Assembly (NCBI RefSeq): GCF_034313845.1
Contig: NZ_JAVIWN010000003.1
Direction: 5' to 3' (one strand)
Source of the DNA: Actimicrobium sp034313845
GTDB taxonomy: Bacteria > Pseudomonadota > Gammaproteobacteria > Burkholderiales > Burkholderiaceae_D
Length of the DNA: 64,000 nucleotides
Within the stretch, counting starts at the first letter, position 1. Each line of letters opens with the position of its first letter. Made by a program: the position numbers and the translations under genes. A model generated the notes under the pieces. It did no database searches, was not told the origin of the DNA, and saw nothing but the letters and a program-made list of their open reading frames with translations. This document shows positions 1 to 8,254 of the stretch, piece after piece.

Positions 1-381
1 ATTGGCGGTGACGTTGTCGGCGATCCCGATAGCCTGTGGCGCGACCTGCGCGAGCAGGGCAATACCTTTTTTGCCGACGAGCACAATGCGCTGTGGCGCC
101 TGTCGGTTCCCTCGGTCACGCCGCCTGTCGACTTGCCGGGTGCGCAGCTGATCGAATGGGGCGGGGCGCAGCGCTGGCTGCAAACCAGCGCACCGGCCGC
201 CGCGATTCGCGCTGCCGCCAGCAAGGCCGGTGGCCATGCCACGCTGTACGGCGGTGACGATAAATCCGTTGGCGTCTTCCATCCGTTGGCCCCCGCCGTC
301 GCGGCAATCCATCGCCGCCTGAAAACCTCGTTCGACCCTGCCGGTATTTTCAATCCGGGCCGTCTGTATTCGGAGCTCTGA
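1..381 (+). CDS. glcE: Glycolate oxidase FAD-binding subunit GlcE (3' part only)
   Basis: The frame is open from the left edge to a TGA at 379-381, so only the last ~126 residues are present. The C-terminus carries the FAD-linked oxidase ending FDPAGIFNPGRLY, typical of the GlcD/GlcE C-terminal cap domain. GlcF follows 3 bp later on the same strand, which fixes the identity as the GlcE subunit of the membrane-associated glycolate oxidase GlcDEF (glycolate to glyoxylate). The FAD-binding PCMH domain lies outside the window. An alternative would be another FAD-linked oxidase subunit, but the adjacent glcF makes GlcE by far the best reading. Confidence 0.88.
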   Translation: MGGDVVGDPDSLWRDLREQGNTFFADEHNALWRLSVPSVTPPVDLPGAQLIEWGGAQRWLQTSAPAAAIRAAASKAGGHATLYGGDDKSVGVFHPLAPAVAAIHRRLKTSFDPAGIFNPGRLYSEL

Positions 382-384
382 TTC

Positions 385-1617
385 ATGCAAACCAATCTTG
401 CCGATTTCATCAAGAACACCCCTGACGGCATCGAAGCCGATGCCATCCTGCGCGCCTGCGTGCACTGCGGTTTTTGTACCGCAACGTGTCCGACCTATCA
501 ATTGCTGGGCGACGAACTCGACGGTCCGCGCGGTCGCATTTACCTGATCAAGCAAGTCCTCGAAGGCACCAAGCCGACCAGCAAGACCCAGATGCATCTG
601 GATCGCTGCCTGAGCTGCCGCAACTGCGAATCGACCTGTCCGTCAGGCGTGCAATATGGTCGCCTGCTTGAAATTGGCCGCAAGGCGGTCGATGCCCAGG
701 TACCGCGTCCGTTCGCCCAGCAACTGGTACGCAACGCACTGAAAGAATCGCTGCCGCGCAAGTGGCTGTTCACGCCGGCCATGAAAACCGGTCAGTTGCT
801 GCGTCCGCTGTTGCCCAAGGCCTTGCGCAGCAAGGTGCCCGTGGCGCGTGCACGTGGACTGATGCCGATGCGTGAACATGCCCGCAAGATGCTGCTGCTC
901 GACGGTTGCGTACAGCCGTCGATGGCACCGAACATCAACGCCGCGACCGCACGGGTGCTCGATGCGCTCGGCGTGCAGCTGGTGATCGCGCCCAAGGCCG
1001 GTTGCTGTGGTGCGATCCGCTTCCATCTCAATGATCAGGATGGCGGACTCAATGACATGCGTGCCAATATCGACGCCTGGTGGCCGCTAGTGGAGGCCGG
1101 TGCCGAAGCGATCGTGATGACGGCGTCGGGTTGCGGCAGCATGGTCAAGGATTACGGCCACTTGTTGCGTCACGACACGATGTATGCCGACAAGGCCGCG
1201 CGTATCTCCGCCCTGACGCGCGACCTCAGTGAAATCATGCCGGCCTTTGAAGAGCAGTTGCAGGAAAAGCTGCGCGGAAAAATCACGCAGCGCGTGGCCT
1301 ACCATCCGCCATGCACGCTGCAACACGGCCAGCAAATTCGCGGCAAGGTCGAAGGGGTATTGCGGGCCATCGGCGTGGATGTGCAGCTGTGTGGCGACAG
1401 CCACTTGTGCTGTGGTTCGGCCGGTACCTATTCGGTGACGCAGCCGGAGCTGGCTTACAAGTTACGCGATAACAAGCTGGAAAAATTGCACGCAACTAAA
1501 CCGCAAACCATTGTCTCGGCCAACATTGGTTGCCTGACGCATTTGCAGTCGGGTACCGATACGCCGGTACAGCACTGGATCGAGTTGATTGACGGGGCGT
1601 TGACGGCTGCGCATTGA
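385..1617 (+). CDS. glcF: Glycolate oxidase iron-sulfur subunit GlcF
   Basis: This 410-residue protein is the expected length for GlcF. Two ferredoxin-type cluster motifs lie at the N-terminus: CVHCGFCTATCP (Cys25, 28, 31, 35) and CLSCRNCESTCP (Cys75, 78, 81, 85), each binding a [4Fe-4S] cluster. Two CCG-type motifs follow (AGCCGA near residue 210 and HLCCGS near residue 345), as in the heterodisulfide-reductase-like cysteine-rich domain. It passes electrons from the flavin subunits GlcD/GlcE to the quinone pool. It starts 3 bp after glcE, so the two are cotranscribed, and a strong intrinsic terminator follows the stop codon. Confidence 0.96.
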   Translation: MQTNLADFIKNTPDGIEADAILRACVHCGFCTATCPTYQLLGDELDGPRGRIYLIKQVLEGTKPTSKTQMHLDRCLSCRNCESTCPSGVQYGRLLEIGRKAVDAQVPRPFAQQLVRNALKESLPRKWLFTPAMKTGQLLRPLLPKALRSKVPVARARGLMPMREHARKMLLLDGCVQPSMAPNINAATARVLDALGVQLVIAPKAGCCGAIRFHLNDQDGGLNDMRANIDAWWPLVEAGAEAIVMTASGCGSMVKDYGHLLRHDTMYADKAARISALTRDLSEIMPAFEEQLQEKLRGKITQRVAYHPPCTLQHGQQIRGKVEGVLRAIGVDVQLCGDSHLCCGSAGTYSVTQPELAYKLRDNKLEKLHATKPQTIVSANIGCLTHLQSGTDTPVQHWIELIDGALTAAH

Positions 1618-1621
1618 GCCA

Positions 1622-1663
1622 GTCGCGTGGGCAAGATACCGCCTTGCCCACGCGACGATTTTT
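1622..1663 (+). terminator. Intrinsic terminator of the glc operon
   Basis: A 14-bp perfect stem (1622-1635 pairing with 1643-1656) with a 7-nt loop is followed by GATTTTT. It lies 5 bp after the glcF stop codon. Confidence 0.85.
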
Positions 1664-1695
1664 GACGATTCACCTCAATTGCAGCTGCAAAAATT

Positions 1696-1730
1696 GTAGG
1701 GTGCAATGCCCTTCGGTTATTGCACCCTAC
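1696..1730 (-). repeat. Short palindromic repeat, copy B1 (complete)
   Basis: Perfect 12-bp inverted repeat GTAGGGTGCAAT / ATTGCACCCTAC around an 11-nt centre. It is the most complete of ten related copies in the window and ends 1 bp before the pilU stop codon (1732), so it sits in the 3' end of the pilU transcript between two convergent operons. Confidence 0.85.
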
Positions 1731-1731
1731 G

Positions 1732-2868
1732 TCAGACGATCCCGAGATGCTCGGTGCCCTTAGACAAATCGCGGTCCCTGGCGTCCTTGCCACGCAACTT
1801 GATGGCAAGGCGCAGATCATTGACCGAGTCGGCATTGCGCAGCGCGTTTTCGTACGAGATCTTGTCGGCTTCGTACAGGTCGAACAGCGTCTGATCGAAC
1901 GTCACCATGCCCAGTTCGCGCGACTTCTTCATGATCTCTTTGATTTCATGTATCTCGCCCTTGAAGATCAAGTCTGAAATCAATGGTGAATTGAGCATGA
2001 TCTCGACGGCCACACAGCGGCCCTTGGTATCGCGCAGCGGTACCAGCCGTTGCGAGACCATTGCCTTCAGGTTCAGCGACAAGTCCATCAGCAATTGCTG
2101 GCGGCGTTCTTCAGGGAAGAAATTGATGATCCGGTCGATGGCCTGGTTTGCGCTGTTGGCATGCAGCGTGGCCAGACACAGGTGGCCGGTTTCGGCAAAT
2201 GAAATCGCGTGATCCATGGTTTCGCGATCGCGGATTTCGCCGATCTGGATGACGTCCGGTGCCTGGCGCAGTGCATTCTTGAGCGCGGTACCCCAACTGT
2301 CGGTGTCCAGCCCGACATCGCGTTGCGTGACGATGCAGTTGCGGTGCGGGTGGATGTATTCGACCGGGTCTTCGATCGTGATGATATGGCCGTGACTGTT
2401 TTCGTTGCGGTAACCGATCATCGCGGCCAGCGTCGTTGATTTGCCCGAGCCGGTGGCACCGACCATGATGACCAGGCCGCGCTTGGTCATCACGATGTCC
2501 TTGAGTTGTGGCGGCAGACCAAGTTGCTCGATGGTCGGGATGTCAGTGGAGATCACGCGCAAGACCATGCCAACTTTTTGCTGCTGCACGAAGGCCGAGA
2601 CGCGAAAGCGCCCGAGTCCGCCGGGGCTGATCGCAAAATTGCATTCCTTGGTCGCTTCAAATTCGGCAGCTTGCCGGTCGCTCATGATGGCGCGGGCGAG
2701 TTCGACAGTGTGAGACGCACTGAGTAACTGGGTCGATACCGGCGTCACCTTGCCGTCGATCTTGAAGGCAGGGGCAAAGTCGGTGGTGATGAACAGGTCG
2801 GAACCATTCTTGCTGACCATCAGGCGCAGCAGGTCGTTCATGAATTTGGTGGCTTGTTCGCGTTCCAT
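1732..2868 (-). CDS. pilU: Type IV pilus twitching ATPase PilU
   Basis: Hexameric secretion-type ATPase of 378 residues that assists PilT in pilus retraction at the inner membrane. Visible motifs are Walker A GATGSGKST (137-145), the Asp box around ITIEDPVEY, Walker B IQIGEIRDRE and the His box HLCLATLHAN. The C-terminal extension beyond the PilT length and the lack of the PilT AIRNLIRE motif favour PilU over a second PilT. It lies 43 bp downstream of pilT on the same strand, the usual pilTU order. A palindromic repeat abuts its stop codon. Confidence 0.95.
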   Translation of the reverse strand: MEREQATKFMNDLLRLMVSKNGSDLFITTDFAPAFKIDGKVTPVSTQLLSASHTVELARAIMSDRQAAEFEATKECNFAISPGGLGRFRVSAFVQQQKVGMVLRVISTDIPTIEQLGLPPQLKDIVMTKRGLVIMVGATGSGKSTTLAAMIGYRNENSHGHIITIEDPVEYIHPHRNCIVTQRDVGLDTDSWGTALKNALRQAPDVIQIGEIRDRETMDHAISFAETGHLCLATLHANSANQAIDRIINFFPEERRQQLLMDLSLNLKAMVSQRLVPLRDTKGRCVAVEIMLNSPLISDLIFKGEIHEIKEIMKKSRELGMVTFDQTLFDLYEADKISYENALRNADSVNDLRLAIKLRGKDARDRDLSKGTEHLGIV

Positions 2869-2911
2869 GGCGCTTCCTCGGTGGGCGTTTCGGTGTCACG
2901 GCTAAAATGGG

Positions 2912-3955
2912 TCAGCCGGGGAAGTTTTCCGGTGTCTTGGCAGCGGAGCGGGCCACGTGCGGCGAGATGACGTTGCGACGCACCAGGTCGGTCAGGTTGT
3001 GGTCGAGCGTTTGCATGCCCATGCTCATGCCGGTCTGGATCGCCGAGTACATCTGCGCGATCTTCGATTCGCGAATCAGGTTGCGGATGGCCGGCGTGCC
3101 CAGCATGATTTCGTGCGCGGCGACGCGACCGGCACCATCTTTGGTCTTGAGCAAGGTTTGCGAAATCACCGCCTGGAGCGATTCCGACAGCATCGCCCGG
3201 ACCATTTCCTTTTCATCTCCGGGGAAGACATCAACGATACGGTCGATGGTCTTGGCCGCCGACGAGGTATGCAGCGTGCCGAACACCAGATGGCCGGTTT
3301 CCGCTGCCGACAAGGCCAGCCGGATGGTTTCCAGATCGCGCAACTCCCCGACCAGCACCACGTCCGGATCTTCCCGCAGCGCCGAACGCAGCGCCGCGCT
3401 GAAGCTATGTGTGTGCGGGCCGACTTCGCGCTGGTTGATCAGGCACTTCTTGGATTCATGGACGAATTCGATCGGGTCTTCGATGGTCAGGATGTGGGCG
3501 TATTCATTTTCATTGACGTGGTTCACCATCGCCGCGAGCGTGGTCGATTTGCCGGAACCGGTCGGGCCGGTCACGAGCACCAGGCCGCGTGGTTTGAGCG
3601 ACAGTTCTGCAAAAATGCGTGGTGCATTGAGTTGGTCGAGGCTGAGGATCTTGGAAGGAATAGTCCGCAACACGGCCGCCGCACCGCGATCCTGGTTGAA
3701 GGCATTGACGCGAAAACGCGCCAGGCCAGGGATCGCAAAGGAAAAATCGACTTCGAGTTTTTCTTCGTAGGTCTTGCGTTGCCCATCATTCATGATGTCG
3801 TAGATCATCCCGTGCACATCCTTGTGCTCCAGCGGCGGCAAGTTGATGCGCCGCACATCGCCATGAACCCGGATCATCGGCGGCAAACCGGCGGACAGGT
3901 GCAGGTCGGAGGCGTTGTTCTTGACGGAGAAAGCAAGCAGTTCGGAGATGTCCAT
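2912..3955 (-). CDS. pilT: Type IV pilus retraction ATPase PilT
   Basis: Retraction motor of type IV pili, 347 residues, matching the family length. Walker A GPTGSGKST is at 130-138, followed by LTIEDPIEF (Asp box), VLVGELRDLE (Walker B) and HLVFGTLHTS (His box). The PilT-specific C-terminal motif AIRNLIRE is intact. The gene starts a pilT-pilU operon and is divergent from yggS, a neighbourhood conserved in many proteobacteria. Retraction drives twitching motility and DNA uptake. Confidence 0.97.
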   Translation of the reverse strand: MDISELLAFSVKNNASDLHLSAGLPPMIRVHGDVRRINLPPLEHKDVHGMIYDIMNDGQRKTYEEKLEVDFSFAIPGLARFRVNAFNQDRGAAAVLRTIPSKILSLDQLNAPRIFAELSLKPRGLVLVTGPTGSGKSTTLAAMVNHVNENEYAHILTIEDPIEFVHESKKCLINQREVGPHTHSFSAALRSALREDPDVVLVGELRDLETIRLALSAAETGHLVFGTLHTSSAAKTIDRIVDVFPGDEKEMVRAMLSESLQAVISQTLLKTKDGAGRVAAHEIMLGTPAIRNLIRESKIAQMYSAIQTGMSMGMQTLDHNLTDLVRRNVISPHVARSAAKTPENFPG

Positions 3956-4072
3956 TTATAATCCTTGATCCTGCTGATTGGCCAGTCCGGAAGACGGTTG
4001 CGGATGGCGTTGAAACTGATGCATGCGCTGGTTAATTAAGTTTCTGCTAGACATCACTTTTGAGTACCAATT

Positions 4073-4777
4073 ATGTCTGTAATCTCCGATAACTTGCAAG
4101 CTGTCCATGCGGCCATCGCCGCCGCCGCCCTGGCCGTGTCCCGTCCGCCACAGGCGGTGATGCTGCTGGCCGTCTCGAAAACCTTCGATGCCACTGTCGT
4201 GCTGGATGCCGCCGCAGCAGGGCAACGTGCCTTCGGCGAAAATTATCTGCAGGAAGCGCTCGACAAGATCGCGGCGGTGCACTTGGCGCAGCCTGAACTG
4301 AAGCTCGAATGGCATTTCATTGGCCCGATCCAGAGCAATAAAACCCGACCGATCTCCGAGTCATTCGACTGGGTGCATTCGGTCGAGCGCGAGAAAATTG
4401 CGCGCCGCTTGTCCGACCAGCGACCTGCCGACCTGCCGCCGCTCAACATTTGCCTGCAAGTCAATATCAGCGGCGAAGCCAGCAAGAGCGGCGTACCAGC
4501 CAGCGAGGCGCTGGTCGTCGCGCAGGCGATTGCCGCGATGCCACGACTATGTTTGCGTGGCTTGATGGCCATTCCGGAGCCGACCACCGTGGTGGCCGAG
4601 CAGCGTGCTGCATTTCGCCAGCTACACACACTATTTGAACAATGCCGCGCGGCCGGCCTGCCGATGGATACGCTATCGATGGGCATGTCATCGGATTTGC
4701 CGTCGGCGATTGCCGAAGGTGCCACCATCGTGCGGGTTGGTTCCGCGATTTTTGGAGCAAGAACCTATGCACACTGA
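4073..4777 (+). CDS. yggS: PLP homeostasis protein YggS/PROSC family
   Basis: Small fold-type III PLP-binding protein (234 residues) that buffers free pyridoxal phosphate and affects amino acid and keto acid pools. The PLP lysine is Lys36 in LLAVSKTF. HFIGPIQSNK and the C-terminal SMGMSSDLPSAI and VRVGSAIFG motifs are all family hallmarks. The last 11 bp overlap proC, consistent with translational coupling. The yggS-proC pair next to pilT is a classic conserved neighbourhood. Confidence 0.95.
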   Translation: MSVISDNLQAVHAAIAAAALAVSRPPQAVMLLAVSKTFDATVVLDAAAAGQRAFGENYLQEALDKIAAVHLAQPELKLEWHFIGPIQSNKTRPISESFDWVHSVEREKIARRLSDQRPADLPPLNICLQVNISGEASKSGVPASEALVVAQAIAAMPRLCLRGLMAIPEPTTVVAEQRAAFRQLHTLFEQCRAAGLPMDTLSMGMSSDLPSAIAEGATIVRVGSAIFGARTYAH

Positions 4778-5606
4778 CGTCAAGCACACGGAATTAACCC
4801 TGAGTTTCATTGGCGGCGGCAACATGGCCAATGCCCTGATCGGCGGACTGCATGCGCGTCTCGGCGCGGCGGCAACCATACACGTGGTCGATCCGAATGC
4901 CGACGCGCTGAGCAAGCTCGCGCAGCAATTCGGTGTCAGCACGTCGACGCAGATGGATGCGTCGCTGGCCGCCAGCGCGGTGATCCTGCTGGCGGTCAAG
5001 CCGCAGCACATGAAAGAGGCGGCGTTGCAGCTGGCACCGCACCTGACGGATCAACTGGTGATCTCGATTGCAGCCGGTATCCGTTCGGCTGATTTATCGC
5101 GCTGGCTCGGTGGTCATGGAGCCATCGTGCGCTGCATGCCAAATACGCCGGCGCTGATTGCGCAGGGCATTACCGGGATGGTGGCCAGCGCCGGGGTTTC
5201 GGCTGAACAGCGCGCTATCGCTGATACGGTCTTGCAGGCGGTGGGTGCGACAGTCTGGCTCGATGACGAAGCACTGATTGATTCCGTCACAGCGGTATCG
5301 GGCAGCGGCCCGGCCTATGTCTTTTATTTTCTGGAAGCGATGCAGCAGGCTGCGCAGGAACTCGGCCTGACAGCAGAGCAGGGCAAGACGCTGGCGCTGT
5401 CCACCTTTGCCGGTGCCACGCAACTGGCGGCGCAATCGCCGGATCCGATCGCCGTGTTGCGTGAAAAAGTCACGTCCAAAGGCGGGACGACCTACGCCGC
5501 ACTGACCAGCATGGAAAGCGCCGGCGTCAAGCAATCCATCATCACTGCAATGAAAGCCGCCGCTGATCGCGGCAAGGCGCTCGGTGACGAGTTGGGCGTG
5601 GACTGA
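4767..5606 (+). CDS. proC: Pyrroline-5-carboxylate reductase
   Basis: Catalyses the last step of proline synthesis, the NAD(P)H-dependent reduction of 1-pyrroline-5-carboxylate, in the cytosol. I start it at the ATG at 4767, which has GGAG 9 bp upstream (4754-4757) and gives 279 residues; the frame stays open further 5' only because it overlaps yggS. The Rossmann glycine motif FIGGGNMANALIGG is at 14-27. The C-terminal signature VTAVSGSGPAYVFYFLEAM is present. Confidence 0.95.
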   Translation: MHTDVKHTELTLSFIGGGNMANALIGGLHARLGAAATIHVVDPNADALSKLAQQFGVSTSTQMDASLAASAVILLAVKPQHMKEAALQLAPHLTDQLVISIAAGIRSADLSRWLGGHGAIVRCMPNTPALIAQGITGMVASAGVSAEQRAIADTVLQAVGATVWLDDEALIDSVTAVSGSGPAYVFYFLEAMQQAAQELGLTAEQGKTLALSTFAGATQLAAQSPDPIAVLREKVTSKGGTTYAALTSMESAGVKQSIITAMKAAADRGKALGDELGVD

Positions 5607-5613
5607 TGTCGAC

Positions 5614-6483
5614 TCAGCCCAGCAGGTAGTCCAGCGCCACGCCGGCAAACAGCGCCGCGCCCAGCCAGTTGTTATGCCGGAATGCCGCGAAGCAGCCATC
5701 GCGCTGGCGTTCGCGGATTAGCCTGTAGTGATACACCGCGCAACCCGCAGCAACCACGACACCGCCGACAAACCAGCCGCGCAAGCCTTGCTCCCAGCCG
5801 ACGGCCAGGAATAGCAGCAGGCTCGCTGCGTAGCAGAGCATGACAGCGGCAACGTCATAGCGGCCAAAGGTAATGGCCGAGGTGCGGATGCCGATTTTCA
5901 GATCGTCGTCGCGGTCGACCATCGCGTATTCGGTGTCGTAGGCGACGGCCCAGAACACATTGGCGATCAGCAGCACCCACGCTTCCGGCGGTACCGTGTT
6001 CAACACAGCGGCATACGCCATCGGTATCCCGAAGCCGAAGGCAATCCCGAGATACGCCTGCGGGATCGCAAAAAACCGCTTGAAGTACGGATAGCTGCCG
6101 GCGATCAGTACGGCGGCGATCGACAGTTGCCTGGTCAGTAGATTGAGCGGCAGTATCAGGGCAAAGGACAGCAGGACCAGTATCAGCGCGACGACCAGCG
6201 CCTCCCAGGAGCGGATCTTGCCGGTGGTCAGCGGACGCTGGGCAGTGCGCTTTACATGGCGGTCGATGTCACGGTCGGCATAGTCGTTGATCGCGCAACC
6301 TGCCGAGCGCATCAGCAGTGTCCCCAGCGTAAAAATACCCAGCAGCGACCAGTGCGGTGGGCCATCGGACGCCAGCCACAGGGCACACAGCGTCGGCCAC
6401 AGCAACAGCAGGGTACCGATCGGTTTGTCGAGACGGACCAGCCGGAAGTAAAGCGCGAGGCGCTGGATGATAAGTTCCTTCAT
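5614..6483 (-). CDS. ubiA: 4-hydroxybenzoate octaprenyltransferase
   Basis: Membrane-embedded prenyltransferase of ubiquinone synthesis that joins 4-hydroxybenzoate to the polyprenyl chain. The ATG at 6483 gives 289 residues, the usual length; the longer open frame to 6795 reads through oxyR out of frame and is not used. The first aspartate-rich motif NDYADRDID lies at 66-74 and the second around YDTEYAMVDRDDD, both needed for Mg-diphosphate binding. Several hydrophobic segments fit the multi-TM UbiA fold. It sits 4 bp downstream of oxyR, so it is probably cotranscribed with it, and is convergent with proC. Confidence 0.96.
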   Translation of the reverse strand: MKELIIQRLALYFRLVRLDKPIGTLLLLWPTLCALWLASDGPPHWSLLGIFTLGTLLMRSAGCAINDYADRDIDRHVKRTAQRPLTTGKIRSWEALVVALILVLLSFALILPLNLLTRQLSIAAVLIAGSYPYFKRFFAIPQAYLGIAFGFGIPMAYAAVLNTVPPEAWVLLIANVFWAVAYDTEYAMVDRDDDLKIGIRTSAITFGRYDVAAVMLCYAASLLLFLAVGWEQGLRGWFVGGVVVAAGCAVYHYRLIRERQRDGCFAAFRHNNWLGAALFAGVALDYLLG

Positions 6484-6487
6484 GGTT

Positions 6488-7435
6488 TTAGCCGTCGACG
6501 GCAGAAGCGTCCGGCAGCATCGACACGCCATGCAATTCGCAGCGCAGCACCGCCGCGCGGATGGCGTCGATCGCGGCCAGTCGGGTGAAGCTCTTGCGCC
6601 AGACGATGACGACGCGGCGTGACGGCACCGGCGGTGCCAGCGGCACGTAGCGCAACAGGCCATCGGCGGCTTGCATGTCGGGGACCGAGGCGCGCGGCAG
6701 GACGGTGATGCCGATCCCTGAGGCGACCATGTGGCGGATGGTTTCCAGCGACGAACCCTCGAAGGTGCGGGCAATCCCGTCATTGCCGGTCGCAAATCGT
6801 GACATCTCCGGACAGACTTCCAGTACCTGATCGCGGAAACAGTGGCCGCTTCCGAGCAGCAGCATGTTTTCGGTTTTCAGTTCTTCCGAGGAGATGAGGT
6901 CGCGACTGGCCCACGGATGATGGGCGGGCAGTGCGACGACAAACGGTTCGTCGTACAGCGCCTGGACCGACATGCCGCTGTCGTTGAACGGCAGCGCAAT
7001 GATGGCGGCGTCGAGTTCGCCCTGGCGCACCATTTCCAGCAGCTTGACGGTAAATTGCTCTTGCAGGATCAGCGGCATTTGCGGCACGGTGGTGATCATG
7101 GTCTTGACCAGCGGCGGCAGCAGGTACGGTGCAATCGTGTAGATGATGCCTAGCCGGAACGGACCGGCCAGCGGGTCCTTGTTCTGCTTGGCGATTTCCT
7201 TGATCGCTGCGGTTTGCTCGAGCACGCGCTCGGCCTGGGCGACGATGAGTGCGCCCAGTGGTGTCATCGAAATTTCGCTGCCGCCGCGTTCAAAGATGAT
7301 GACGCCGAGTTCGTCTTCGAGCTTTTTGATGGCGACCGATAAGGTTGGTTGGGCCACGAAGCAGGATTCGGCGGCGTGGCCGAAGTGTTTTTGGCGGGAG
7401 ACGGCGACGATGTATTTGAGTTCGGTGAGGGTCAT
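6488..7435 (-). CDS. oxyR: Hydrogen peroxide-sensing LysR regulator OxyR
   Basis: LysR-type activator of the peroxide response, 315 residues from the ATG at 7435. The N-terminal HTH begins MTLTELKYIVAV. The two redox cysteines fall exactly at positions 199 and 208 (GHCFRDQVLEVC), as in E. coli OxyR, so disulfide sensing should be intact. The frame is open further upstream to 7603, but that extension runs through intergenic repeats and is not coding. The recG-oxyR-ubiA order is usual in Burkholderiales, but here an ~800-bp block of repeats separates recG from oxyR. Confidence 0.96.
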   Translation of the reverse strand: MTLTELKYIVAVSRQKHFGHAAESCFVAQPTLSVAIKKLEDELGVIIFERGGSEISMTPLGALIVAQAERVLEQTAAIKEIAKQNKDPLAGPFRLGIIYTIAPYLLPPLVKTMITTVPQMPLILQEQFTVKLLEMVRQGELDAAIIALPFNDSGMSVQALYDEPFVVALPAHHPWASRDLISSEELKTENMLLLGSGHCFRDQVLEVCPEMSRFATGNDGIARTFEGSSLETIRHMVASGIGITVLPRASVPDMQAADGLLRYVPLAPPVPSRRVVIVWRKSFTRLAAIDAIRAAVLRCELHGVSMLPDASAVDG

Positions 7436-7478
7436 GGGTCGGTTCGGTTTTTGCGGTGATCGTGGATCACCGCAGCTA

Positions 7479-7539
7479 GCAACCAGGGTCAGAGTTTTTT
7501 TCGCAGGGGGTTCGCGAAAATTACTCTGACCCTGCTTGC
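7479..7539. repeat. GGGTCAGAGT palindrome, copy A1
   Basis: Imperfect palindrome whose arms are CAGGGTCAGAGT and ACTCTGACCCTG, with a central TTCGCAGG...TTCGCGAAAA stretch. A second copy lies 222 bp away. The arms resemble the REP-like sequences that flank REP-associated tyrosine transposases in proteobacteria, but no such transposase gene is in the window. Confidence 0.75.
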
Positions 7540-7592
7540 GGGTTACGGAGTTCGGACTATTTAGTTGCTTTGCTGCTGTTGCCCGTTCAATC

Positions 7593-7623
7593 GTAGGGTG
7601 CAATAACCGCAGGGCATTGCACC
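7593..7623 (+). repeat. Short palindromic repeat, copy B2
   Basis: GTAGGGTGCAATAACCGCAGGGCATTGCACC. The left arm GGTGCAAT pairs with ATTGCACC. This copy has the CCGCAGG centre rather than CCGAAGG. It opens the first composite module, 200 bp upstream of long repeat R1. Confidence 0.8.
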
Positions 7624-7700
7624 GAATGCACTGTCTGCGGTAGCTGATTCTGGTTCCTGCTTCCGGCAGGTTTGGCGATGGCCGCGCGCCGCTGCTGGCA

Positions 7701-7763
7701 GCAACCAGGGTCAGAGTTTTTTTTCGCAGGCTTTATCGCGAAAATTACTCTGACCCTGGTTGC
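7701..7763. repeat. GGGTCAGAGT palindrome, copy A2
   Basis: Second copy of the palindrome at 7479-7539, with arms GCAACCAGGGTCAGAGT and ACTCTGACCCTGGTTGC, so its inverted repeat is longer and more perfect (17 bp) than in copy A1. Confidence 0.78.
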
Positions 7764-7823
7764 GGATTCGGAGCACTTGCCATCCAATTTCCCTGCTGCG
7801 GTTGCTTGCGTGGCTGCGTCTCC

Positions 7824-8052
7824 GTCATGACCTAGCCGGGGGCGGCCCGGCAGCCGGTTACTTCTTTTTGCTTCGCCAAAAAGAAGTAACCAAGAAAAAG
7901 GCGACCGCGAGACTGCTGCCCTTCGGGTTCCCAAAAACGTTAGCCAGTCAAGGGGAGGGTCGCAAACTCGCTTCGCTCAGACATGCGCCCCTCTTATCCC
8001 TTGCCTGACTACCGTTTTTGGCAGCTGTCTCAATGCGGAACAGGTCAAGATC
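7824..8052 (+). repeat. Long intergenic repeat R1 (~230 bp)
   Basis: Begins GTCATGACCTAGCCGGGG and ends near AATGCGGAACAGGTCAA. It is nearly identical to 16156-16380 and 57448-57682. It contains an internal hairpin with arms CTTCTTTTTG / CAAAAAGAAG near 7861-7886. Open frames inside it recur only as part of the repeat and are not counted as genes. Confidence 0.85.
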
Positions 8053-8063
8053 AACGGCCAGGT

Positions 8064-8098
8064 CAACTTCAACTTCAACTTCAACTTCAACTTCAACT
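8064..8098 (+). repeat. Hexanucleotide microsatellite (CAACTT)n
   Basis: Five perfect CAACTT units and a partial sixth, directly after long repeat R1. The same position holds a different hexamer (CATCAA) after R2 and a mixed array after R3. Confidence 0.85.
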
Positions 8099-8105
8099 GC
8101 AATCC

Positions 8106-8136
8106 GTAGGGTGCAATAACCGCAGGGCATTGCACC
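8106..8136 (+). repeat. Short palindromic repeat, copy B3
   Basis: Same 31-bp sequence and CCGCAGG centre as copy B2. It closes the first composite module, 8 bp after the microsatellite. Confidence 0.8.
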
Positions 8137-8254
8137 GAATGCACCGGGCAACTGTCTCAATGCGCAACAGGTCAATCTCAACAGCCACTTCAACGCCAAT
8201 CCCAGCGACTACCGCTCAGTAATATCCACCATAGTTTCTCACATCTCCCCGCAA

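Larger units (their letters stand above)
7436..8254. other. Gene-free 0.8-kb gap filled with repeats
   Basis: Between the start of oxyR and the end of recG I see no credible gene. The gap holds two GGGTCAGAGT palindromes, two copies of the short GTAGGGTGCAAT palindrome, one ~230-bp long repeat and an AACTTC microsatellite. The oxyR promoter must lie within the first ~100 bp upstream of 7435, but I could not place it with confidence. Confidence 0.8.

Noticed and set aside
2957..3961. 334-codon plus-strand frame opposite pilT
   Set aside because: Antisense shadow of pilT, with no RBS and no recognisable motif.
6484..6795. N-terminal extension of ubiA (to give 393 residues)
   Set aside because: The extra 104 codons lie inside oxyR in another frame. 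The UbiA family starts at MKELIIQ.
7436..7603. N-terminal extension of OxyR by 56 residues
   Set aside because: It runs through palindromes A1 and B2. OxyR starts at MTLTELKY, and the redox cysteines fall at 199 and 208 only with that start.
8064..8098. Hexamer array considered as a replication iteron set
   Set aside because: There is no AT-rich unwinding region, DnaA box cluster or rep gene nearby, and it is tied to the R element at three chromosomal places.
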